Shown: piece after piece, positions 52,305 to 60,938 of the stretch
Layout: every line of letters begins with the position of its first letter
Numbering within the stretch: the stretch's first letter is position 1
NCBI RefSeq assembly: GCF_008042035.1
Contig: NZ_RDBL01000013.1
Location: forward strand, 954,254 to 1,018,253
Direction: 5' to 3'
DNA length: 64,000 nucleotides
Origin: Streptomyces sp. col6
Lineage (GTDB): Bacteria > Actinomycetota > Actinomycetes > Streptomycetales > Streptomycetaceae
Notes under the pieces: model-generated
Told to the model about the DNA's origin: nothing
The model's input: the letters and a program-made list of their open reading frames with translations, nothing else
Databases searched by the model: none
Translations under genes and position numbers: made by a program

Positions 52305-53330
52305 TCACGCCTGCGGGGCCGCCTCCGGCGGGGCGCTGCGCCACTTCCACGAGGTGACGCGCTCGCGGCCCGGCAGGTCGCCGCGGCCGGTGGACCAGAG
52401 CAGTACGGCCCACCGGTCCGCGTCGTCCGGCGCGCCGGGGAAGAGCCTGGCCAGCGCCCGGTCGCACAGGGCGGCGGGCGGCTCCCAGGAGATGCCCAGG
52501 CCGGACGCGATGTCATGGGCGTGCACCAGGGTCTCCACGACACCCATGGCCGCGAAGCCCTCCGGGTCGGAGACCCCGTACCCGTGGTACGAGCGGAGGG
52601 CCGGCGAGGCCGTACGCACCATCGCGGCCAGCAGCGCGCCGCTCGCCTCCAGGGTCTGGAGCAGCCCCGCCACCCCCGCCTCCGGGTCCGCGAAGATCGC
52701 GTTCCACGGCCCGCCCTCGCGCCGGGGGGCCCAGTGGTAGGGCACCTCGGTCTCCACCGACGGCGTGCGCGGGCCGAGCTGGACGGCGTACGCGAACAGG
52801 TCGTCGCTCAGATGCTCCGCGGTCTCCCAGCAGTCCCACGTCAGGGTCCCGGCCGGGACGCGCCAGTCGGCGGAAGCGGAGGCGGCGAGGGTGTCGACCG
52901 TCAGCCGGACCGCCTCGGTCACGTCGTCGGCCGTGACCGGCAGCCTCGTACCGGTGAGCGCCGCGCGTTCGGCGGCCCCGCACTCCACGCAGAACTCGTT
53001 GCCCTCCGGGTCGGCCAGGGTCGCCCAGCCGCGTCCGTTCGGCTTGCGGTGGTCGCCGACCAGGGTGGCGCCGAGGGCCAGCAGCCGTTCGACCTCCTCG
53101 TCCCGGGTGCGGTCCTGGGGCTGGACGTCCAGGTGGACGCGGTTCTTGGTCTGCTTCTTGTCCGGCACGGTGACGAAGAGGAGGGCGGTGCCCGGGATCT
53201 CGATCAGCGCCTCGGGGTCGCCGGGCAGATCGTCGTCGGAGAGCGGGGCATCGAGCACGGCCGACCAGAAGGTGCCCAGGGTGTAGGCGTCGGCGCAGTC
53301 GATGGTGATGTGCTGCACATGGGAAGTCAT
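52305..53330 (-). CDS. VOC domain fused to a maleylpyruvate isomerase-like (DinB) domain
   Basis: A 341-residue two-domain protein. Residues 1-118 are a VOC module (HITIDCADAYTLGTFWSAVL to DPEGNEFCVEC). Residues about 130-330 resemble the mycothiol-dependent maleylpyruvate isomerase N-terminal (DinB-like) fold, with WDCWETAEHLSDDLFAYA and VETLVHAHDIASGLG supplying histidines for a metal. The activity is unknown; detoxification with mycothiol is a reasonable guess. ATG 53330 is the start. It is convergent with the galactanase remnant. Confidence 0.8.
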   Translation of the reverse strand: MTSHVQHITIDCADAYTLGTFWSAVLDAPLSDDDLPGDPEALIEIPGTALLFVTVPDKKQTKNRVHLDVQPQDRTRDEEVERLLALGATLVGDHRKPNGRGWATLADPEGNEFCVECGAAERAALTGTRLPVTADDVTEAVRLTVDTLAASASADWRVPAGTLTWDCWETAEHLSDDLFAYAVQLGPRTPSVETEVPYHWAPRREGGPWNAIFADPEAGVAGLLQTLEASGALLAAMVRTASPALRSYHGYGVSDPEGFAAMGVVETLVHAHDIASGLGISWEPPAALCDRALARLFPGAPDDADRWAVLLWSTGRGDLPGRERVTSWKWRSAPPEAAPQA

Positions 53331-53376
53331 GCGCTCACTGTCGCCGGTGGCCCCCGCACGGTCCAGCGAGATACGC

Positions 53377-53414
53377 CGGAGGGGGTGGGACGGTCCGCCG
53401 TCCCACCCCCTCCG
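53377..53414. terminator. Terminator of the ectABCD operon
   Basis: A 17-bp perfect stem (53377-53393 with 53398-53414) and TCCG loop lies just past the ectD stop. Confidence 0.8.
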
Positions 53415-53429
53415 AGGCTCTGCCGGAAC

Positions 53430-54323
53430 CTACTTCACCGGGGTGAAGTCGCGCGCCCCGATGAACTCCGGGCGGCGGATCGGCGCCGCGAACGGCTCCT
53501 GCGCGGTGTTCTCCACGCTGTTGAACACGATGAACACGTTGCTGCGCGGGTACGGGGTGATGTTGTCGCCCGAGCCGTGCATCGCGTTGCAGTCGAACCA
53601 GGTCGCCGAACCGGCCTTGCCCGTGAAGAGCTTGATGCCGTGCCGGTCCGCCATCTTCGTCAGCGCCTCGTCGGACGGGGTGCCGGCGTCCTGCATCTGG
53701 AGCGACTTCTTGTAGTTGTCCTTCGGCGTCTCGCCCGCGCAGCCGAGGAACGACTTGTGTGAACCGGGCATGATCATCAGCCCGCCGTTGGTGTCGTGGT
53801 TCTCGGTCAGCGCGATCGACACGGACACCGTCCGCATGTTCGGCAGACCGTCCTCGGCGTGCCAGGTCTCGAAGTCCGAGTGCCAGTAGAACCCCGAGGC
53901 ACCGAAGCCGGGCTTGACGTTGATCCGCGACTGGTGGACGTAGACGTCCGAGCCGAGGATCTGGCGGGCCCGGCCCACCACGCGCTCGTCGCTGACCAGC
54001 CGGGCGAAGACCTCGCTGATCCGGTGGACCTCGAAGACCGAGCGCACGGACTGCGACTTCGGCTCGATGATCGAGCGCTCGTCGGCGCGGACGGCCGGGT
54101 CGGCGATCAGCCGCTCCAGCTCGGCGTGGTAGCCGGCCACCTCGTCCGGGGTGATCAGCTGCCCGACGGTGAGGAAGCCGTCGTGCTCGTAGCCCTGGAG
54201 CTCCTTGGCGGTGATCGGACCCGGCGCGCCCGGCGCGGACCAGATGACCGGGTCCTGGCGGGGAGTGGTCATCTCGGCGGCGCCGCGCGAGGGGTACAGG
54301 TCGGTGCGTACGTCGGTGGTCAT
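53430..54323 (-). CDS. ectD: Ectoine hydroxylase
   Basis: A 297-residue Fe(II)/2-oxoglutarate dioxygenase that hydroxylates ectoine to 5-hydroxyectoine. The EctD signature region is GFYWHSDFETWHAEDG, holding His and Asp iron ligands, and the third ligand is in DCNAMHGSGDN. NVFIVFNSVEN and RRPEFIGARDF are also typical. ATG 54323 is four bases after ectC. It is the last gene of ectABCD, showing that the host makes both ectoine and hydroxyectoine. Confidence 0.95.
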   Translation of the reverse strand: MTTDVRTDLYPSRGAAEMTTPRQDPVIWSAPGAPGPITAKELQGYEHDGFLTVGQLITPDEVAGYHAELERLIADPAVRADERSIIEPKSQSVRSVFEVHRISEVFARLVSDERVVGRARQILGSDVYVHQSRINVKPGFGASGFYWHSDFETWHAEDGLPNMRTVSVSIALTENHDTNGGLMIMPGSHKSFLGCAGETPKDNYKKSLQMQDAGTPSDEALTKMADRHGIKLFTGKAGSATWFDCNAMHGSGDNITPYPRSNVFIVFNSVENTAQEPFAAPIRRPEFIGARDFTPVK

Positions 54324-54327
54324 GGGT

Positions 54328-54726
54328 TCAGCCCTCCTCGGTCAGCAGTGGATAGACACCGTTCTCGTCGTGCTCCTCCCGTCCGGTGACCGGCGGGTTG
54401 AAGACGCAGACGCAGCGGAAGTCCGTCTTGGGTCGCATCGTGTGGCGCTCGTGGCCGTCGAGCAGGTACATGGTGCCCGGCGTGATCCAGTGCTTCTCAC
54501 CGGTCTCGTCGTCGGTCAGCTCGGCCTCGCCCTCGACGCACAGGACCGCCTCGATGTGGTTCGCGTACCACATCGACGTCTCGGTACCGGCGTACATCGT
54601 GGTCTCGTGGAGCGAGAAGCCGACCTTCTCCTGGGCGAGCACGATGCGCTTGCTCTCCCAGGTCCCGGAGGCGGCCTTGACATGCCGGTCGGTGTTCTCG
54701 ACGTCGGCGAACGATCGGACGATCAC
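54328..54726 (-). CDS. ectC: L-ectoine synthase
   Basis: A 132-residue cupin that closes the ring of N-gamma-acetyl-diaminobutyrate to give ectoine. Visible features are WESKRIVLAQEKVGFSLHET, the metal/substrate region MWYANHIEAVLCVEGEAEL and DGHERHTMRPKTDF. The start is GTG 54726. It lies 53 bases after ectB. Confidence 0.95.
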   Translation of the reverse strand: MIVRSFADVENTDRHVKAASGTWESKRIVLAQEKVGFSLHETTMYAGTETSMWYANHIEAVLCVEGEAELTDDETGEKHWITPGTMYLLDGHERHTMRPKTDFRCVCVFNPPVTGREEHDENGVYPLLTEEG

Positions 54727-54779
54727 GGTGGTTCGGTGCCTTTCTCTCTACGACGGTGGTGCGGGTGCGGACGTGCGGT

Positions 54780-56042
54780 TCAGGCGGTCTCGCGGACGGC
54801 GCGGGCCAGCGTGCGCAGGCCCTCGTCCAGCTCCTCGGGGGTGATGGTGAGCGGCGGCAGCAGCTTCACGACCTCGCTCTGCGGGCCCGAGGTCTCCAGC
54901 AGCAGCCCCAGCTGGAAGGCGCGGGCGCAGACGGCCGACGCACGCGCCGGGTCGTCGAACTCCAGGCCCCAGACCAGGCCGCGGCCCCGGAAGCGGGCGC
55001 TGTCGTGCTCGCCGCAGATGGCCAGCATCGTCTGCTCCACCTGCTCGCCCCGGGCCCGCGTCTGCTTCTCCATCTGGCCGTCCGCCCAGTAGGCGTCGAG
55101 CGCGGCGGCCGCAGTGACGAACGCGGGGTTGTTGCCGCGGAAGGTGCCGTTGTGCTCGCCCGGCTCCCAGACGTCCAGCTCCGGCTTGAACAGGCAGAGG
55201 GACATGGGCAGTCCGTAGCCGCTGATGGACTTCGACAGCGTCACGATGTCCGGCGTGATGCCGGCCTCCTCGAAGGAGAAGAAGCCGCCGGTACGGCCGC
55301 AGCCCATCTGGATGTCGTCGACGATCAGCAGCATGTCCTGGCGGTGGCACAGCTCCTGGAGCGCGCGCAGCCACTCGGCGCGGGCCACGTTGATGCCGCC
55401 CTCGCCCTGGACGGTCTCCACGATCACGGCGGCCGGGTGGTTGAGCCCGGAGCCCTGGTCCTCCAGCAGCCGCTCGAACCAGAGGAAGTCGGGGACCTGG
55501 CCGTCGAAGTAGTTGTCGAACGGCATCGGCGTGCCGTGCACCAGCGGGATGCCGGCGCCGGCCCGCTTGAACGCGTTGCCGGTCACGGCCAGCGAGCCGA
55601 GCGACATCCCGTGGAAGGCGTTGGTGAACGAGACGACGGACTCGCGTCCCTTGACCTTGCGGGCGAGCTTCAGGGCTGCCTCGACGGCGTTGGTGCCCGT
55701 CGGGCCGGGGAACATCACCTTGTACGGAAGGTCGCGGGGGCGCAGCACGACGTTCTGGAAGGTGTCCAGGAAGGCCCGTTTGGCGGTGGTCGCCATGTCG
55801 AGGCCGTGCGTGATGCCGTCGCGTTCGATGTAGTCGATCAGCGCGCGCTTGAGCACCGGGTTGTTGTGGCCGTAGTTGAGCGAGCCCGCGCCGGCGAAGA
55901 AGTCCAGGTACGAGTGGCCGTCCTCGTCGGTCAGCCGGGCGCCCTGGGCGCGGTCGAACACGGCGGGCCAGCCGCGGCAGTAGCTCCGGACCTCGGATTC
56001 CAGGGTCTCGAAGACACTGAGGGCGGGCGGGGTGATGGTCAC
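54780..56042 (-). CDS. ectB: Diaminobutyrate-2-oxoglutarate transaminase
   Basis: A 420-residue class III aminotransferase that makes L-2,4-diaminobutyrate from aspartate semialdehyde. The PLP region shows FPGPTGTNAVEAALKLAR, IVDDIQMGCGRTG with the conserved Asp, and lysine in VTLSKSISGYGLP. GTG 56042 has AGGAGA upstream. Aspartate semialdehyde is shared with the dapA/dapD lysine pathway found elsewhere in this window. Confidence 0.95.
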   Translation of the reverse strand: MTITPPALSVFETLESEVRSYCRGWPAVFDRAQGARLTDEDGHSYLDFFAGAGSLNYGHNNPVLKRALIDYIERDGITHGLDMATTAKRAFLDTFQNVVLRPRDLPYKVMFPGPTGTNAVEAALKLARKVKGRESVVSFTNAFHGMSLGSLAVTGNAFKRAGAGIPLVHGTPMPFDNYFDGQVPDFLWFERLLEDQGSGLNHPAAVIVETVQGEGGINVARAEWLRALQELCHRQDMLLIVDDIQMGCGRTGGFFSFEEAGITPDIVTLSKSISGYGLPMSLCLFKPELDVWEPGEHNGTFRGNNPAFVTAAAALDAYWADGQMEKQTRARGEQVEQTMLAICGEHDSARFRGRGLVWGLEFDDPARASAVCARAFQLGLLLETSGPQSEVVKLLPPLTITPEELDEGLRTLARAVRETA

Positions 56043-56119
56043 AGCGGGTCTCCTGCGGGGCGTGAGGTGGTGTGACGGGCGGCGTTGAAGGAAGCTGCAG
56101 TGGGGGGAGGTGCGCGCGC

Positions 56120-56650
56120 TCAGGCGTGGAACGGCCCGATGCGGTACAGCACTTCCGGCAGATGGGTGCCTTCGGGGAACAGCCCGCCGTCGAAGAGCAC
56201 CTCGCGCTCCAGGGCCACGTCGTGGCGCTGCGCGTAGGAGGTGAACAGGCGGTCCGACGCGGTGTTGTCCGGGGTGACGGTCGTCTCGACCGAGGCGAGG
56301 CCCTGTTCGGCGGCGACGCGTGCGGTCAGGGCGTCCAGCAGCTTCGCCGCCAGGCCGGTCCCGCGGTGGCCGTGGTCGACGGCCACCTGCCAGACGACGA
56401 GCGTCTCGGGGCGGTCGGGCCTGATGTACCCCGTCACGAAGGCGACCGGCGTGCCGGTCTCGTCACGCGCGACCACGGAGGTCGCCGCGAAGTCACGGCA
56501 CCACAGCAGGTAGCTGTACGAGGAGTTGAGGTCCAGGACCTCGGAGTCGCGGGCGATGCGCCAGATCGCGGCCCCGTCCTCCACTCGTGGCGTGTCGATC
56601 GTAAGGAATTCGCTTCGGGCACTTGCAAAATCTGCTGGTGCGGCGGTCAT
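56120..56650 (-). CDS. ectA: Diaminobutyrate acetyltransferase
   Basis: A 176-residue GNAT enzyme that acetylates diaminobutyrate at the gamma amino group. EctA marks are DSEVLDLNSSYSYLLWCRDF and the acetyl-CoA loop VDHGHRGTGLAAKLLDAL. ATG 56650 is the first gene of the ect operon and follows a very AT-rich promoter stretch. Confidence 0.95.
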   Translation of the reverse strand: MTAAPADFASARSEFLTIDTPRVEDGAAIWRIARDSEVLDLNSSYSYLLWCRDFAATSVVARDETGTPVAFVTGYIRPDRPETLVVWQVAVDHGHRGTGLAAKLLDALTARVAAEQGLASVETTVTPDNTASDRLFTSYAQRHDVALEREVLFDGGLFPEGTHLPEVLYRIGPFHA

Positions 56651-56913
56651 GGCATTTGAATTTACCTAGCAAATTTCAAAATTGCATCGACGTCAGGGGT
56701 TGGGTGGAGCGATCGGCTGTGTTATCAGGCGGGTGCGCGCACCGGCGCGAATCGCTGGCGATTTCTTCCGTTTTGGCCCGGATTTTTCGGACAGAAGTCC
56801 GGCTGTGTGGAGTCGGTCACAAGCCCATAACTCTCTCCACACACAAGCGAAATGAGCCCGGGAGGGGGTTCGAGAACGAGGGTGTTTAGCCTCGGGAGGA
56901 GCGGGCATAAGAA
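56651..56913 (-). promoter_or_regulatory. ect operon upstream region
   Basis: This non-coding stretch includes an AT-rich block (56651-56695) before ectA that stands out in a very GC-rich genome, with an imperfect inverted repeat GAATTT...AAATTTC at 56658-56677. This is the expected site of osmotic control, but no confident -35/-10 pair was chosen. The rest, to 56913, shows no gene; a 71-codon frame at 56693-56908 has no support. Confidence 0.5.
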
Positions 56914-56949
56914 TGCGGGGAGCTGCTCAGAATTAAGCAGCTCCCCGCA
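56914..56949. terminator. Terminator of the class V aminotransferase gene
   Basis: A 14-bp perfect stem (56914-56927 with 56936-56949) with loop CAGAATTA lies 20 bases past the stop of the minus-strand gene at 56970 and shields the ect promoter. Confidence 0.8.
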
Positions 56950-56969
56950 ATTGTCGAAAGCGGTGCGAT

Positions 56970-58076
56970 TTATTCGCTGGGCCAGGTTTCCGACACGGCC
57001 TTCCGGGCAGCCTCCAGATCGACCTGCCGGCCCGCGTCGGCCAGCGCCGACCCCAGCGCCGCGAGCGAGGCGAGCACCGCGCCCCGCGTCGCATCCACCC
57101 CGTAGTGATTGACCCGGATCATCTCCCTGGACAGCGCCCCGCCACCCGCGATCAGCGGCAGCGACGGCTCGCCCGCGAGCGCCCGCGCGACCAGCGCCGA
57201 CGCGTCCGCCCCCTCGGGCGTGCGCAGCGTCGTCGCCACCGGCGCCGCGTCCCGCGCCTCGTGCACGTACGGGGTCAGACCGCCGCCCAGCGCCACCGCA
57301 CCGGCCCGGGTGGCCGCGGCCGCCGCCGCGTGACGCGCCATCACCGCGTCGAGGCCCTCCGCCTCGATCCGCTCCACACACGCCTCCAGGGCCAGCATCT
57401 CCAGCTGGGCCGGGGCGTGCAGCAGCGCCTTGCGGCCACCGTCGATCCAGCGCTCCTTCCAGTCCAGCAGCGACAGGTACGAGCGGCGCGGCGCCTGCGG
57501 GTTGGCCGCGATCCGCTCCCAGGCGCGCCCGCTCACGGACACCGCCGACACCCCGGCCGGCCCGCCCATCGCCTTCTGCGCCCCGATCACGCACAGGTCC
57601 ACGCCCCAGGCGTCCGGCAGCAGCGGCTCCGCGCCCACCGAGGCGACCGCGTCCAGCATGAACAGCGCCCCGTGCGCCCGCACCACCTCGCCGATCTCCG
57701 CGACCGGGTTGGTGTTCCCCGTCGCCGCCTCGGCGTGCACCAGCGAGACGAAGTCGATCTCCGGGTGCGCGGCCAGCGCCTCGGCCACCTGGGCGGCGGT
57801 GACGGCCGTGTGGAAGGGCACCTCCAGGTCGACGACCTCGGCGCCGCAGTCGCGCAGCCAGTTGCCGAAGGTCTGCCCGTAGGGGCCGGTCACCACGTTC
57901 AGCGCCGTCGAACCCGGCCGGGCGCCGCCCCTGATGCAGCCCTCCAGGGGCAGCAGGGCCTCGCCCTGCATGATGACGACGTCCTGCTCGGTGGCCAGCA
58001 GACCGGCCACCCGCCGCTCGATCGCCGCGAAGTGCGCGGCGGTCAGCGGGGCGAGGTCGAGGAAGGGGTGCGTCAC
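56970..58076 (-). CDS. Class V PLP aminotransferase (serine-glyoxylate/alanine-glyoxylate type)
   Basis: A 368-residue fold-type I PLP enzyme. Its parts are VVTGPYGQTFGNWLRDCG, SLVHAEAATGNTNPV, MLDAVASVGAEPLLPD and the PLP lysine in IGAQKAMGGPAGVSAV. The pattern fits alanine- or serine-glyoxylate and purine-pathway aminotransferases. GTG 58076 is chosen with GAAGAGAG upstream; the longer frame is low-complexity. It sits upstream of ectA on the same strand but behind a terminator, so it is probably not part of the ect operon. The substrate is uncertain. Confidence 0.83.
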   Translation of the reverse strand: MTHPFLDLAPLTAAHFAAIERRVAGLLATEQDVVIMQGEALLPLEGCIRGGARPGSTALNVVTGPYGQTFGNWLRDCGAEVVDLEVPFHTAVTAAQVAEALAAHPEIDFVSLVHAEAATGNTNPVAEIGEVVRAHGALFMLDAVASVGAEPLLPDAWGVDLCVIGAQKAMGGPAGVSAVSVSGRAWERIAANPQAPRRSYLSLLDWKERWIDGGRKALLHAPAQLEMLALEACVERIEAEGLDAVMARHAAAAAATRAGAVALGGGLTPYVHEARDAAPVATTLRTPEGADASALVARALAGEPSLPLIAGGGALSREMIRVNHYGVDATRGAVLASLAALGSALADAGRQVDLEAARKAVSETWPSE

Positions 58077-58209
58077 GGCGGTGCTCTCTTCGGGTTCGGA
58101 TCGGCGGACCCCGGTCCGCTGACCGGGCGTCTTCGAGAGTACCCAGCGCCCGCCGCACGGCCCGGGACAGGGCGGCGCACCCGCGGCGGCCCCTCGTACA
58201 GTGCTGGGC

Positions 58210-59310
58210 ATGACTGATCACGAGGCATCGCGGGTGCTGCATGTGAAGGGGCGGGTGCTCACCGGACCCGACGAGGTCAGGGACGAGCTGTGGGCGGTGG
58301 ACGGCCGTGTCACCTACGAGCGGCCGCCGGGCGCGGACGACGCCGTCACCGTCTCCGGCTGGGCCCTGCCCGGACTGGTCGACGCCCACTGCCACGTCGG
58401 ACTCGACCACCACGGCGCCGTGGACGCGGCGACCAGCGAGAAGCAGGCGCTCGACGACCGGGAGGCCGGGGCGCTGCTCCTGCGGGACGCGGGCTCGCCC
58501 GCCGACACCCGGTGGATCGACGACCGCGAGGACCTGCCGAAGATCATCCGGGCCGGCCGCCACATCGCCCGGCCCCGCCGCTACACCCGTAACTACGCCT
58601 GGGAGGTCGAGCCGGACGAGCTCGTCGCCTACGTCGCCCAGGAGGCGCGGCGCGGTGACGGCTGGGTGAAGCTCGTCGGCGACTGGATCGACCGCGAGGT
58701 GGGCGACCTCACCGCGCTGTGGCCGCGCGAGGCGGTGGAGGCGGCCATCGCCGAGGCGCACCGGCTGGGCGCCCGGGTCACCGCGCACTGCTTCGCGGAG
58801 GACTCACTGCGCGACCTCGTCGAGGCCGGGATCGACTGCGTCGAGCACGCCACGGGGCTGACCGAGGACACCATCCCGCTCTTCGCGGAGCGCGGGGTGG
58901 CGATCGTCCCCACCCTGGTCAACATCGCCACCTTCCCCTCGCTGGCGCAGAGCGGCGAGGCCAAGTTCCCACGCTGGTCCGCCCATATGCGCCGGCTGCA
59001 CGAACGCCGCTACGACACCGTGCGCGCCGCCTACGACGCCGGGGTGCCGGTCTTCGTCGGCACCGACGCGGGCGGGGTCCTCGCGCACGGTCTGGTGGCC
59101 GACGAGGTCGCGGAGCTGGTGAAGGCGGGCATCCCGCCGCTGGAGGCGCTGTCCGCGACGACCTGGGGCGCACGCGCGTGGCTCGGCAGGCCGGGACTGG
59201 AGGAGGGGGCACCGGCCGACCTCGTGGTGTACGACGAGGACCCGAGGGCCGACGTGCGGGTGCTGGCCGGGCCGCGCCGGGTCGTCCTGAACGGGCGCGT
59301 GATCGCCTGA
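58210..59310 (+). CDS. Metal-dependent amidohydrolase (prolidase/imidazolonepropionase-like)
   Basis: A 366-residue TIM-barrel amidohydrolase. The metal ligands are all visible: His-x-His in LVDAHCHVGLDHH, the lysine in GWVKLVGDW, histidines in TAHCFAEDSL and CVEHATGL, and Asp in FVGTDAGGVLAHG. The flanking beta-sandwich has LEEGAPADLVVYDEDP. It may cleave dipeptides or cyclic amides; the true substrate is unknown. ATG 58210 lies 133 bases from the divergent aminotransferase start. Confidence 0.87.
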   Translation: MTDHEASRVLHVKGRVLTGPDEVRDELWAVDGRVTYERPPGADDAVTVSGWALPGLVDAHCHVGLDHHGAVDAATSEKQALDDREAGALLLRDAGSPADTRWIDDREDLPKIIRAGRHIARPRRYTRNYAWEVEPDELVAYVAQEARRGDGWVKLVGDWIDREVGDLTALWPREAVEAAIAEAHRLGARVTAHCFAEDSLRDLVEAGIDCVEHATGLTEDTIPLFAERGVAIVPTLVNIATFPSLAQSGEAKFPRWSAHMRRLHERRYDTVRAAYDAGVPVFVGTDAGGVLAHGLVADEVAELVKAGIPPLEALSATTWGARAWLGRPGLEEGAPADLVVYDEDPRADVRVLAGPRRVVLNGRVIA

Positions 59311-59632
59311 CGCACCGCGTTGACCGGCAGTGACCCGGGGGCGGCCCGCTCGTTGAACCTTTTCCGTGTACGCGGCACGGTCACCGTACGGGCCGCCCCT
59401 GTGCCGTCCGAAACGCCGTGCCGCTCAGTGAAACGGGTGAACGCGAGGAACGCACGTGCCGGAATATTCGAAAACAGGCACGGAAACCCCCCTTTGGAGT
59501 GAACTGGCCTCAGGTGTCCGCCAGTTCACTCTCTGTGCGTAAAGATTCACGGAGTCGAGGCCACCGGTGCCCGCGATGTCCCCCATTGGACGGCGCCGGT
59601 GGCTCCATGTCTCTTGTGGGGGTTCCACCATC
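59311..59632 (+). other. 322-bp leader region with several inverted repeats
   Basis: No gene is seen. The stretch has a long-range pair 59338-59348 with 59389-59399, a perfect ACGGT-C-ACCGT palindrome (59377-59387), CGTGCC/GGCACG arms (59455-59460 and 59477-59482) around an AT-rich loop, and an 11-bp hairpin 59497-59507 with 59521-59531. One may end the amidohydrolase transcript; the rest form a structured region before the surface protein gene. Confidence 0.5.
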
Positions 59633-60751
59633 TTGAACAGCAACACCTTCCGTCTCGCCGCCCTGGCGGTCGCCGCCGCACCCGTCGCGCTGCTGGTCAC
59701 CGTCCCGGCCCACGCGGCTCCCGCGACCACCACCACGGCCGGCGGCGACGGGAAGGCGAGCGCGACCGTGCTCCGCACCGCGCTCGACGTCTCGCTCCTC
59801 AACAAGGCGGTCGACGTACCGCTGAAGGTCACGCTCAACGAGGTGCACGCACCGCGCACCGCCGAGGAGACCGCGCTGAGCGTCCGGCTCGACGGGGTGG
59901 ACCGCGGAAAGCCGTTCAGCGTCCTCAAGGCGGACGTGGCCACCGCGAAGGCCACCGCCGACAAGCACCGCGCGGCCGGCTACAGCAACCTCGCCAACGC
60001 CCGGGTGAGCCTGCCGGGGCTCGCGGTGTTCCCGCTGATCGAGGTGGAGAAGGTCACCTCCAAGGCGGTCTGCGAGGCGGGCAGCCGCCCGGTCGCCGAG
60101 TCCAACGTGCTCGGGCATGTGTCGGTGCTCGGCAAGCGCGTCACGCTCACGGCGGGCGGCACCACGCGGGTCGCCGTGCCGGGTGTCGGAGAGGTGAGCC
60201 TCGACCTGTCGAAGACGGAGACCACCTCCCGCACGGCCGCGGCGGTGGCGCTCCAACTGAAGGTGTCGGTCAACCCGGGCAGGCTGAACGTCGCGGACAT
60301 CAAGGGCGAGGTCACGCTCGCGGAGGCCACCTGCGAAACCCCGAAGGGCCACGGCGGCCACAGCGGCGGCGGGGACAACGGGGGCGGTCACAACGGCGGT
60401 GGTGACAACGGGGGCAACGAAAACGGCGGTGTCGATAACGGGGGCAACGAGAACGGCGGCAACGAGAACGGGGGCTCGGGCAACGGCGGTTCGACCGACG
60501 GCGGCTCCGGGAACGGCGGCGCTACCGACGGCGGCGGCTCCACGGGCGGCGGCGACAAGGCCGACACCACCGGGGGCGGCGGCGACGTGAAGACCCAGAC
60601 CGGCACGGACCAGGCGCCCGCCGCGAGCGACGCGGACCTGGCCGAGACGGGCAGCAGCTCCAGCACCCCGTACATCGCGGGCGGCGCGGCCCTGCTGCTG
60701 GCGGCCGGCGCGGGCGCCATGGTCGTGACCCGCCGCCGCGCGCGGGGCTGA
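59633..60751 (+). CDS. Sortase-anchored (LAETG) surface protein, SCO1860-like
   Basis: A 372-residue exported wall protein. It has a signal peptide (RLAALAVAAAPVALLVTVPAHA), a 200-residue body of beta-rich sequence with two cysteines, an Asn/Gly-rich flexible spacer (about residues 245-320), then LAETG, a membrane helix and a basic tail, the sorting signal for class E sortases. It resembles the S. coelicolor protein I recall as SCO1860, listed among sortase substrates. The start is uncertain: TTG 59633 gives a normal signal peptide, while ATG 59576 gives a long n-region. Its function at the cell surface is unknown. Confidence 0.82.
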   Translation: MNSNTFRLAALAVAAAPVALLVTVPAHAAPATTTTAGGDGKASATVLRTALDVSLLNKAVDVPLKVTLNEVHAPRTAEETALSVRLDGVDRGKPFSVLKADVATAKATADKHRAAGYSNLANARVSLPGLAVFPLIEVEKVTSKAVCEAGSRPVAESNVLGHVSVLGKRVTLTAGGTTRVAVPGVGEVSLDLSKTETTSRTAAAVALQLKVSVNPGRLNVADIKGEVTLAEATCETPKGHGGHSGGGDNGGGHNGGGDNGGNENGGVDNGGNENGGNENGGSGNGGSTDGGSGNGGATDGGGSTGGGDKADTTGGGGDVKTQTGTDQAPAASDADLAETGSSSSTPYIAGGAALLLAAGAGAMVVTRRRARG

Positions 60752-60784
60752 CGGCCCGAGGGGAGGAACCCCGGGGGAGGGGAT

Positions 60785-60924
60785 GGTGAGCGGTGCTCCG
60801 AGGGGGGAGCACCGCTCACCTCATGAGGAGACGGCCGACGGCGGGAGCACCGCTCACCGTGCGTGCGGGCGCTCCGCGCCCGTGAGCACCGCTCGCCGGC
60901 CACCGCCCGTGAGCACCGCTCACC
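60785..60924. repeat. Four copies of GAGCACCGCTCACC, first copy as a hairpin
   Basis: GGTGAGCGGTGCTCC (60785-60799) pairs with GGAGCACCGCTCACC (60806-60820), a 15-bp terminator-like hairpin. Further copies of the right arm lie at 60844-60858, 60882-60897 (one change) and 60909-60924. Spacing is 27-38 bases. The block fills the gap between the convergent surface-protein and cobC genes. Confidence 0.85.
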
Positions 60925-60938
60925 GGGCACCGCCCGTC

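Noticed and set aside
56693..56908. A 71-codon minus-strand gene upstream of ectA
   Set aside because: It has no ribosome site or conserved-looking sequence and lies across the ect upstream region.
60785..60924. Possible CRISPR array
   Set aside because: The repeats are 14-15 bases, the spacing is uneven, there are only four copies, and the first is part of a hairpin. No cas genes are present.
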